A DNA stretch of 64,000 bases from Loripinus fragilis (lineage: Eukaryota > Mollusca > Bivalvia > Lucinida > Lucinidae): assembly GCA_964019695.1 (NCBI GenBank), contig CAXHUL010000214.1:1674001-1738000 (forward strand), written 5' to 3'. Below the pieces are notes generated by a model that saw nothing but the letters and a program-made list of their open reading frames with translations, ran no database searches and had not been told where the DNA came from. Each line of letters begins with the position of its first letter. Position 1 is the stretch's first letter. Made by a program: the position numbers and the translations under genes. Shown here in pieces: positions 37,401 to 48,627 of the stretch.

Positions 37401-40400
37401 CTCATTGGGTTCTATTCTTGCAATACCTGTTTCTGTTTCATTGGGTTCTAATCTTGCAATACCTGTTTCTGTCTCATTGGGTTCTATTCTTGCAATACCT
37501 GTTTCTGTCTCATTGGGTCCTATTCTTGCAATACCTGTTTCTGTCTCATTGGGTTCTGTTCTTGCAATACCTATTTCTGTTTCATTTCATTCTATTCTTG
37601 CAATACCTGTTTCTGTTTCATTGGGTTCTAATCTTGCAATACCTGTTTCTGTCTCATTGGGTTCTATTCTTGCAATACCTGTTTCTGTTTCATTGGGTTT
37701 CTCTTCTTGCAATACCTGTTTCTGTCTCATTGGGTTCTATTCTTGCAATACCTGTTTCTGTCTCATTGGGTTCTGTTCTTGCAATACCTGTTTCTGTCTC
37801 ATTGGGTTCTATTCTTGCAATACCTGTTTCTGTCTCATTGGGTTCTGTTCTTGCAATACCTATTTCTGTCTTATTGGGTTCTATTCTTGCAATACCTGTT
37901 TCTGTCTCATTGGGTTCTATTCTTGCAATACCTGTTTCTGTCTCATTGGGTTCTGTTCTTGCAATACCTGTTTCTGTCTTATTGGGTTCTATTCTTGCAA
38001 TACCTGTTTCTGTTTCATTGGGTTCTATTCTTGCAATACCTGTTTCTGTTTCATTGGGTTCTATTCTTGCAATACCTGTTTCTGTCTCATTGGGTTCTAT
38101 TCTTGCAATACCTGTTTCTGTCTCATTGGGTTCTGTTCTTGCAATACCTGTTTCTGTCTCATTGGGTTCTATTCTTGCAATACCTCTATCTATTTCATTG
38201 AGTTCTATTCTTGCAATACCTGTTTCTGTTTCATTGGGTTCTATTCTTGCAATACCTGTTTCTGTTTCATTGGGTTCTATTCTTGCAATACCTGTTTCTG
38301 TCTCATTGGGTTCTATTCTTGCAATACCTGTTTCTGTCTCATTGGGTTCTGTTCTTACAATACCTGTTTCTGTCTTATTGGGTTCTATTCTTGCAATACC
38401 TGTTTCTGTCTCATTGGGTTCTATTCTTGCAATAACTGTCTCTGTTTCATTGGGTTCTATTCTTGCAATACCTGTTTCTGTCTCATTGGGTTCTGTTCTT
38501 ACAATACCTGTTTCTGTCTTATTGGGTTCTATTCTTGCAATACCTGTTTCTGTCTCATTGGGTTCTATTCTTGCAATAACTGTCTCTGTTTCATTGGGTT
38601 CTATTCTTGCAATACCTGTTTCTGTCTCATTGGGTTCTATTCTTGCAATACCTGTTTCTGTCTCATTGGGTCCTATTCTTGCAATACCTGTTTCTGTCTC
38701 ATTGGGTTCTGTTCTTGCAATACCTATTTCTGTTTCATTTCATTCTATTCTTGCAATACCTGTTTCTGTCTCATTGGGTTCTATTTCTGCAATACCTGTT
38801 TCTGTCTCTTTGGATTCTATTCTTGCAATACCTTTTTCTTTTTCATTAGGTTCTATTCTTGCAATACCTGTTTCTGTTTCATTTGGTTCTATTCTTGCAA
38901 TACCTGTTTCTGTCTCATTGGGTTCTATTGTTGCAATACCTGTTTCTGTCTCATTGGGTTCTATTCTTGCAATACCTGTTTCTGTCTCATTAGGTTCTAT
39001 TCTTGCAATACCTGTTTCTGTCTCATTGGGTTCTATTCTTGCAATACCTGTTTCTGTTTCATTGGGTTCTAATCTTGCAATACCTGTTTCTGTCTCATTG
39101 GGTTCTATTCTTGCAATACCTGTTTCTGTCTCATTGGGTCCTATTCTTGCAATACCTGTTTCTGTCTCATTGGGTTCTGTTCTTGCAATACCTATTTCTG
39201 TTTCATTTCATTCTATTCTTGCAATACCTGTTTCTGTTTCATTGGGTTCTAATCTTGCAATACCTGTTTCTGTCTCATTGGGTTCTATTCTTGCAATACC
39301 TGTTTCTGTTTCATTGGGTTTCTCTTCTTGCAATACCTGTTTCTGTCTCATTGGGTTCTATTCTTGCAATACCTGTTTCTGTCTCATTGGGTTCTGTTCT
39401 TGCAATACCTGTTTCTGTCTCATTGGGTTCTATTCTTGCAATACCTGTTTCTGTCTCATTGGGTTCTGTTCTTGCAATACCTATTTCTGTCTTATTGGGT
39501 TCTATTCTTGCAATACCTGTTTCTGTCTCATTGGGTTCTATTCTTGCAATACCTGTTTCTGTCTCATTGGGTTCTGTTCTTGCAATACCTGTTTCTGTCT
39601 TATTTGGTTCTATTCTTGCAATACCTGTTTCTGTTTCATTGGGTTCTATTCATGCAATACCTGTTTCTGTTTCATTGGGTTCTATTCTTGCAATACCTGT
39701 TTCTGTCTCATTGGGTTCTATTCTTGCAATACCTGTTTCTGTCTCAATGGGTTCTGTTATTGCAATACCTGTTTCTGTCTCATTGGGTTCTATTCTTGCA
39801 ATACCTCTATCTATTTCATTGAGTTCTATTCTTGCAATACCTGTTTCTGTTTCATTGGGTTCTATTCTTGCAATACCTGTTTCTGTTTCATTGGGTTCTA
39901 TTCTTGCAATACCTGTTTCTGTCTCATTGGGTTCTATTCTTGCAATACCTGTTTCTGTCTCATTGGGTTCTATTTCTTGCAATACCTGTTTCTGTCTCAT
40001 TGGGTTCTGTTCTTGCAATACCTATTTCTGTTTCATTTCATTCTATTCTTGCAATACCTGTTTCTGTCTCATTGGGTTCTATTTCTGCAATACCTGTTTC
40101 TGTCTCTTTGGATTCTATTCTTGCAATACCTTTTTCTTTTTCATTAGGTTCTATTCTTGCAATACCTGTTTCTGTTTCTTTGGGTTCTATTCTTGCAATA
40201 CCTGTTTCTGTCTCATTGGGTTCTATTCTTGCAATACCTGTTTCTGTTTCATTGGGTTCTATTCTTGCAACACCTGTTTCTGTCTCATTGGGTTCTATTC
40301 TTGCAATACCTGTTTCTGTCTCATTGGGTTCTATTCTTGCAATACCTATTTCTGTCTCATTGGGTCCTATTCTTGCAATACCTGTTTCTGTTTCATTGGG

Positions 40401-42290
40401 TTCTATTCTTGTAATACCTGTTTCTGTTTCATTGGGTTCTATTCTTGCAATACCTGTTTCTGTTTCATTGGGTTCTATTCTTGCAATACCTGTTTCTGTC
40501 TCATTGGGTTCTATTCTTGCAATACCTGTTTCTGTCTCATTGGGTTCTATTTCTGCAATACCTGTTTCTGTCTCTTTGGATTCAATTCTTGCAATACCTT
40601 TTTCTTTTTCATTAGGTTCTATTCTTGCAATACCTGTTTCTGTTTCATTGAGTTCTATTCTTGCAATACCTGTTTCTGTCTCATTGGGTTCTATTCTTGC
40701 AATAACTGTCTCTGTTTCATTGGGTTCTATTCTTGCAATACCTGTTTCTGTCTCATTGGGTTCTATTCTTGCAATACCTGTTTCTGTCTCATTGGGTTCT
40801 GTTCTTACAATACCTGTTTCTGTCTTATTGGGTTCTATTCTTGCAATACCTGTTTCTGTCTCATTGGGTTCTATTCTTGCAATACCTGTTTCTGTCTCAT
40901 TGGGTTCTGTTCTTGCAATACCTGTTTCTGTCTTAATGGGTTCTATTCTTGCAATACCTGTTTCTTTCTCATTGGGTTCTATTCTTGCAATACCTGTTTC
41001 TGTTTCATTGGGTTCTATTCTTGCAATATTTGTTTCTGTCTCATTGGGTTCTATTCTTGCAATACCTGTTTCTGTCTCATTGGGTTCTGTTCTTGCAATA
41101 CCTGTTTCTGTCTTATTGGGTTCTATTCTTGCAATACCTTTTTCTTTTTCATTAGGTTCTATTCTTGCAAAACCTGTTTCTGTTTCATTGGGTTCTATTC
41201 TTGCAATACCTGTTTCTGTCTCATTGGGTTCTATTCTTGCAATACCTGTTTCTGTTTCATTGGGTTCTATTCTTGCAATACCTGTTTCTGTCTCATTGGG
41301 TTCTGTTCTTGCAATACCTATTTCTGTCTTATTGGGTTCTATTCTTGCAATACCTGTTTCTGTCTCATTGGGTTCTATTCTTGCAATACCTGTTTCTGTC
41401 TCATTGGGTTCTGTTCTTGCAATACCTGTTTCTGTCTTATTGGGTTCTATTCTTGCAATACCTGTTTCTGTTTCATTGGGTTCTATTCTTGCAATACCTG
41501 TTTCTGTTTCATTGGGTTCTATTCTTGCAATACCTGTTTCTGTCTCATTGGGTTCTATTCTTGCAATACCTGTTTCTGTCTCATTGGGTTCTGTTCTTGC
41601 AATACCTGTTTCTGTCTCATTGGGTTCTATTCTTGCAATACCTCTATCTATTTCATTGAGTTTTATTCTTGCAATACCTGTTTCTGTTTCATTGGGTTCT
41701 ATTCTTGCAATACCTGTTTCTGTTTCATTGGGTTCTATTCTTGCAATACCTGTTTCTGTCTCATTGGGTTCTATTCTTGCAATACCTGTTTCTGTCTCAT
41801 TGGGTTCTATTTCTTGCAATACCTGTTTCTGTCTCATTGGGTTCTGTTCTTGCAATACCTATTTCTGTTTCATTTCATTCTATTCTTGCAATACCTGTTT
41901 CTGTCTCATTGGGTTCTATTTCTGCAATACCTGTTTCTGTCTCTTTGGATTCTATTCTTGCAATACCTTTTTCTTTTTCATTAGGTTCTATTCTTGCAAT
42001 ACCTGTTTCTGTTTCATTGCGTTCTATTCTTGCAATACCTGTTTCTGTCTCATTGGGTTCTATTCTTGCAATACCTGTTTCTGTTTCATTGGGTTCTATT
42101 CTTGCAACACCTGTTTCTGTCTCATTGGGTTCTATTCTTGCAATACCTGTTTCTGTCTCATTGGGTTCTATTCTTGCAATACCTATTTCTGTCTCATTGG
42201 GTCCTATTCTTGCAATATCTGTTTCTGTTTCATTGGGTTCTATTCTTGTAATACCTGTTTCTGTTTCATTGGGTTCTATTCTTGCAATAC
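31461..42290 (+). repeat. Segmental tandem duplication C, copy 2
   Basis: This copy follows copy 1 directly with the same marker order. It lacks 937 bp present in copy 1: the offset changes from 11,961 to 11,024 near 40,541, corresponding to about 28,580-29,517 in copy 1. That loss equals 26 units plus the 1-bp slip at 29,018. Private changes include CATCGGG at 31,750 and GTACCATTGGG near 34,231. Beyond about 42,290 the order departs from copy 1 and joins the 1,837-bp HOR series. Confidence 0.8.
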
Positions 42291-44100
42291 CTGTTTCTGT
42301 TTTATTGGGTTCTGTTCTTGCAATACCTGTTTCTGTCTTATTGGGTTCTATTCTTGCAATACCTGTTTCTGTCTCATTGGGTTCTATTTCTGCAATACCT
42401 GTTTCTGTCTCTTTGGATTCAATTCTTGCAATACCTTTTTCTTTTTCATTAGGTTCTATTCTTGCAATACCTGTTTCTGTTTCATTGAGTTCTATTCTTG
42501 CAATACCTGTTTCTGTCTCATTGGGTTCTATTCTTGCAATAACTGTCTCTGTTTCATTGGGTTCTATTCTTGCAATACCTGTTTCTGTCTCATTGGGTTC
42601 TATTCTTGCAATACCTGTTTCTGTCTCATTGGGTTCTGTTCTTACAATACCTGTTTCTGTCTTATTGGGTTCTATTCTTGCAATACCTGTTTCTGTCTCA
42701 TTGGGTTCTATTCTTGCAATACCTGTTTCTGTCTCATTGGGTTCTGTTCTTGCAATACCTGTTTCTGTCTTAATGGGTTCTATTCTTGCAATACCTGTTT
42801 CTTTCTCATTGGGTTCTATTCTTGCAATACCTGTTTCTGTTTCATTGGGTTCTATTCTTGCAATATTTGTTTCTGTCTCATTGGGTTCTATTCTTGCAAT
42901 ACCTGTTTCTGTCTCATTGGGTTCTGTTCTTGCAATACCTGTTTCTGTCTTATTGGGTTCTATTCTTGCAATACCTTTTTCTTTTTCATTAGGTTCTATT
43001 CTTGCAAAACCTGTTTCTGTTTCATTGGGTTCTATTCTTGCAATACCTGTTTCTGTCTCATTGGGTTCTATTCTTGCAATACCTGTTTCTGTTTCATTGG
43101 GTTCTATTCTTGCAATACCTGTTTCTGTCTCATTGGGTTCTGTTCTTGCAATACCTATTTCTGTCTTATTGGGTTCTATTCTTGCAATACCTGTTTCTGT
43201 CTCATTGGGTTCTATTCTTGCAATACCTGTTTCTGTCTCATTGGGTTCTGTTCTTGCAATACCTGTTTCTGTCTTATTGGGTTCTATTCTTGCAATACCT
43301 GTTTCTGTTTCATTGGGTTCTATTCTTGCAATACCTGTTTCTGTTTCATTGGGTTCTATTCTTGCAATACCTGTTTCTGTCTCATTGGGTTCTATTCTTG
43401 CAATACCTGTTTCTGTCTCATTGGGTTCTGTTCTTGCAATACCTGTTTCTGTCTCATTGGGTTCTATTCTTGCAATACCTCTATCTATTTCATTGAGTTT
43501 TATTCTTGCAATACCTGTTTCTGTTTCATTGGGTTCTATTCTTGCAATACCTGTTTCTGTTTCATTGGGTTCTATTCTTGCAATACCTGTTTCTGTCTCA
43601 TTGGGTTCTATTCTTGCAATACCTGTTTCTGTCTCATTGGGTTCTATTTCTTGCAATACCTGTTTCTGTCTCATTGGGTTCTGTTCTTGCAATACCTATT
43701 TCTGTTTCATTTCATTCTATTCTTGCAATACCTGTTTCTGTCTCATTGGGTTCTATTTCTGCAATACCTGTTTCTGTCTCTTTGGATTCTATTCTTGCAA
43801 TACCTTTTTCTTTTTCATTAGGTTCTATTCTTGCAATACCTGTTTCTGTTTCATTGGGTTCTATTCTTGCAATACCTGTTTCTGTCTCATTGGGTTCTAT
43901 TCTTGCAATACCTGTTTCTGTTTCATTGGGTTCTATTCTTGCAACACCTGTTTCTGTCTCATTGGGTTCTATTCTTGCAATACCTGTTTCTGTCTCATTG
44001 GGTTCTATTCTTGCAATACCTATTTCTGTCTCATTGGGTCCTATTCTTGCAATATCTGTTTCTGTTTCATTGTGTTCTATTCTTGTAATACCTGTTTCTG
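40038..44100 (+). repeat. 1,837-bp HOR, two full copies and a partial third
   Basis: Copies start at 40,038 and 41,875, and a partial one at 43,712, at an exact spacing of 1,837 bp (51 units plus one slip base). Markers confirming this are the GCAACACC unit near 40,270, 42,107 and 43,944, the slips at 39968, 41805 and 43642, and the CTCTATCT units ending at 39822, 41659 and 43496. The series is repeated at 49,113 and 50,950 by duplication D. This region has the cleanest short-period HOR in the window. Confidence 0.85.
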
Positions 44101-47100
44101 TTTCATTGGGTTCTATTCTTGCAATACCTGTTTCTGTTTCATTGGGTTCTATTCTTGCAATACCTGTTTCTGTCTCATTGGGTTCTATTCTTGCAATACC
44201 TGTTTCTGTCTCATTGGGTTCTATTCTTGCAATACCTGTTTCTGTCTCATTGGGTCCTATTCTTGCAATACCTGTTTCTGTCTCATTGGGTTCTGTTCTT
44301 GCAATACCTATTTCTGTTTCATTTCATTCTATTCTTGCAATACCTGTTTCTGTCTCATTGGGTTCTATTTCTGCAATACCTGTTTCTGTCTCTTTGGATT
44401 CTATTCTTGCAATACCTTTTTCTTTTTCATTAGGTTCTATTCTTGCAATACCTGTTTCTGTTTCATTGGGTTCTATTCTTGCAAAACCTGTTTCTGTCTC
44501 ATTGGGTTCTATTCTTGCAATACCTGTTTCTGTCTCATTGGGTTCTATTCTTGCAATGCCTGTTTCTGTCTCATTAGGTTCTATTCTTGCAATACCTGTT
44601 TCTGTCTCATTGGGTTCTATTCTTGCAATACCTGTTTCTGTTTCATTGGGTTCTAATCTTGCAATACCTGTTTCTGTCTCATTGGGTTCTATTCTTGCAA
44701 TACCTGTTTCTGTCTCATTGGGTCCTATTCTTGCAATACCTGTTTCTGTCTCATTGGGTTCTGTTCTTGCAATACCTATTTCTGTTTCATTTCATTCTAT
44801 TCTTGCAATACCTGTTTCTGTCTCATTGGGTTCTATTTCTGCAATACCTGTTTCTGTCTCTTTGGATTCTATTCTTGCAATACTTTTTTCTTTTTCATTA
44901 GGTTCTATTCTTGCAAAACCTGTTTCTGTTTCATTGGGTTCTATTCTTGCAATACCTGTTTCTGTCTCATTGGGTTCTATTCTTGCAATACCTGTTTCTG
45001 TTTCATTGGGTTCTATTCTTGCAATACCTGTTTCTGTCTCATTGGGTTCTATTCTTGCAATACCTGTTTCTGTTTCATTGGGTTCTGTTCTTGCAATACC
45101 TGTTTCTGTCTTATTGGGTTCTATTCTTGCAATACCTGTTTCTGTCTCATTGGGTTCTATTTCTGCAATACCTGTTTCTGTCTCTTTGGATTCAATTCTT
45201 GCAATACCTTTTTCTTTTTCATTAGGTTCTATTCTTGCAATACCTGTTTCTGTTTCATTGAGTTCTATTCTTGCAATACCTGTTTCTGTCTCATTGGGTT
45301 CTATTCTTGCAATAACTGTCTCTGTTTCATTGGGTTCTATTCTTGCAATACCTGTTTCTGTCTCATTGGGTTCTATTCTTGCAATACCTGTTTCTGTCTC
45401 ATTGGGTTCTGTTCTTACAATACCTGTTTCTGTCTTATTGGGTTCTATTCTTGCAATACCTGTTTCTGTCTCATTGGGTTCTATTCTTGCAATACCTGTT
45501 TCTGTCTCATTGGGTTCTGTTCTTGCAATACCTGTTTCTGTCTTAATGGGTTCTATTCTTGCAATACCTGTTTCTTTCTCATTGGGTTCTATTCTTGCAA
45601 TACCTGTTTCTGTTTCATTGAGTTCTATTCTTGCAATATTTGTTTCTGTCTCATTGGGTTCTATTCTTGCAATACCTGTTTCTGTCTCATTGGGTTCTGT
45701 TCTTGCAATACCTGTTTCTGTCTTATTGGGTTCTATTCTTGCAATACCTGTTTCTGTCTCATTGGGTTCTGTTCTTGCAATACCTATTTCTGTCTTATTG
45801 GGTTCTATTCTTGCAATACCTGTTTCTGTCTCATTGGGTTCTATTCTTGCAATACCTGTTTCTGTCTCATTGGGTTCTATTCTTGCAATACCTGTTTCTG
45901 TCTTATTGGGTTCTATTCTTGCAATACCTGTTTCTGTCTCATTGGGTTCTATTCTTGCAATACCTGTTTCTGTTTCATTGGGTTCTATTCTTGCAATACC
46001 TGTTTCTGTCTCATTGGGTTCTATTCTTGCAATACCTGTTTCTGTCTCATTGGGTTCTGTTCTTGCAATACCTGTTTCTGTCTCATTGGGTTCTATTCTT
46101 GCAATACCTCTATCTATTTCATTGAGTTCTATTCTTGCAATACCTGTTTCTGTCTCATTGGGTCCTATTCTTGCAATACCTGTTTCTGTCTCATTGGGTC
46201 CTATTCTTGCAATACCTGTTTCTGTCTCATTGGGTTCTATTTCTGCAATACCTGTTTCAGTCTCTTTGGATTCTATTCTTGCAATACCTGTTTCTGTCTC
46301 ATTGGGTTCTGTTCTTGCAATACCTATTTCTGTTTCATTTCATTCTATTCTTGCAATACCTGTTTCTGTCTCATTGGGTTCTATTTCTGCAATACCTGTT
46401 TCTGTCTCTTTGGATTCTATTCTTGCAATACCTTTTTCTTTTTCATTAGGTCCTATTCTTGCAATACCTGTTTCTGTTTCATTGGGTTCTATTCTTGTAA
46501 TACCTGTTTCTGTTTCATTGGGTTTTATTCTTGCAATACCTGTTTCTGTTTCATTGGGTTCTATTCTTGCAATACCTGTTTCTGTCTCATTGGGTTCTAT
46601 TCTTGCAATACCTGTTTCTGTCTCATTGGGTTCTATTCTTGCAATACCTGTTTCTGTCTCATTGGGTTCTATTCTTGCAATACCTGTTTCTGTCTCATTG
46701 GGTTCTATTTTTGCAATACCTGTTTCTGTCTCATTGGGTTCTATTCTTGCAATACCTGTTTCTGTCTCATTGGGTTCTATTCTTGCAATACCTGTTTCTG
46801 TCTCATTGGGTTCTATTTTTGCAATACCTGTTTCTGTCTCATTGGGTTCTATTCTTGCAATACCTGTTTCTGTTTCATTGGGTTCTATTCTTGCAATACC
46901 TGTTTCTGTTTCATTGGGTTCTATTCTTGCAATACCTGTTTCTGTCTCATTGGGTTCTATTCTTGCAATACCTGTTTCTGTCTCATTGGGTTCTATTCTT
47001 GCAATACCTGTTTCTGTCTCATTGGGTTCTATTCTTGCAATACCTGTTTCTGTCTCATTGGGTCCTATTCTTGCAATACCTGTTTCTGTCTCATTGGGTT

Positions 47101-48627
47101 CTGTTCTTGCAATACCTATTTCTGTTTCATTTCATTCTATTCTTGCAATACCTGTTTCTGTCTCATTGGGTTCTATTTCTGCAATACCTGTTTCTGTCTC
47201 TTTGGATTCTTTTCTTGCAACACCTTTTTCTTTTTCATTAGGTTCTATTCTTGCAATACCTGTTTCTGTTTCATTGGGTTCTATTCTTGCAATACCTGTT
47301 TCTGTCTCATTGGGTTCTATTCTTGCAATACCTGTTTCTGTTTCATTGGGTTCTATTCTTGTAATACCTGTTTCTGTTTCATTGGGTTCTATTCTTGCAA
47401 TACCTGTTTCTGTTTCATTGGCTTCTATTCTTGCAATACCTGTTTCTGTCTCATTGGGTTCTATTCTTGCAATACCTGTTTCTGTCTCATTGGGTTCTAT
47501 TCTTGCAATACCTGTTTCTGTCTCATTGGGTTCTATTCTTGCAATACCTGTTTCTGTCTCATTGGGTCCTATTCTTGCAATACCTGTTTCTGTCTCATTG
47601 GGTTCTGTTCTTGCAATACCTATTTCTGTTTCATTTCTATCTATTCTTGCAATACCTGTTTCTGTCTCATTGGGTTCTATTTTTGCAATACCTGTTTCTG
47701 TCTCTTTGGATTCTATTCTTGCAATACCTGTTTCTGTCTCATTGGGTTCTGTTCTTGCAATACCTATTTCTGTTTCATTTCATTCTATTCTTGCAATACC
47801 TGTTTCTGTCTCATTGGGTTCTATTTCTGCAATACCTGTTTCTGTCTCTTTGGATTCTATTCTTGCAATACCTTTTTCTTTTTCATTAGGTTCTATTCTT
47901 GCAATACCTGTTTCTGTCTCATTGGGTTCTATTCTTGCAATACCTGTTTCTGTCTCATTGGGTTCTATTCTTGCAATACCTGTTTCTGTTTCATTGGGTT
48001 CTATTCTTGCAATACCTGTTTCTGTCTCATTGGGTTCTATTCTTGCAATACCTGTTTCTGTCTCATTGGGTTCTGTTCTTGCAATACCTGTTTCTGTCTC
48101 ATTGGGTTCTATTCTTGCAATACCTCTATCTATTTCATTGAGTTTTATTCTTGCAATACCTGTTTCTGTTTCATTGGGTTCTATTCTTGCAATACCTGTT
48201 TCTGTCTCATTGGGTTCTATTCTTGCAATACCTGTTTCTGTCTCATTGGGTTCTATTCTTGCAATACCTGTTTCTGTCTCATTGGGTCCTATTCTTGCAA
48301 TACCTGTTTCTGTCTCATTGGGTTCTGTTCTTGCAATACCTATTTCTGTTTCATTTCTATCTATTCTTGCAATACCTGTTTCTGTCTCATTGGGTTCTAT
48401 TTTTGCAATACCTGTTTCTGTCTCTTTGGATTCTATTCTTGCAATACCTGTTTCTGTCTCATTGGGTTCTGTTCTTGCAATACCTATTTCTGTTTCATTT
48501 CATTCTATTCTTGCAATACCTGTTTCTGTCTCATTGGGTTCTATTTCTGCAATACCTGTTTCTGTCTCTTTGGATTCTATTCTTGCAATACCTTTTTCTT
48601 TTTCATTAGGTTCTATTCTTGCAATAC
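41390..48627 (+). repeat. Segmental tandem duplication D, copy 1 (7,238 bp)
   Basis: Markers in this interval recur at a constant offset of 7,238 bp (201 units plus two slip bases) for about 6.6 kb, with no unit gain or loss that I could see. Very few differences separate the copies, for example CATTGTGTTC near 44,072, where copy 2 has CATTGGGTTC. This looks like the most recent large event. The last part of copy 1 (about 47.99-48.63 kb) carries an extra CTCTATCT interval not matched in copy 2. Confidence 0.88.

Noticed and set aside
41875..43692. 605-codon - strand frame as an intact gene
   Set aside because: It begins only because a slip base fuses two frames and ends at the TGA of a CATTTCATT unit. 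It has no unique sequence, leader or flanking gene, and the same structure repeats at 40038 and 49113.
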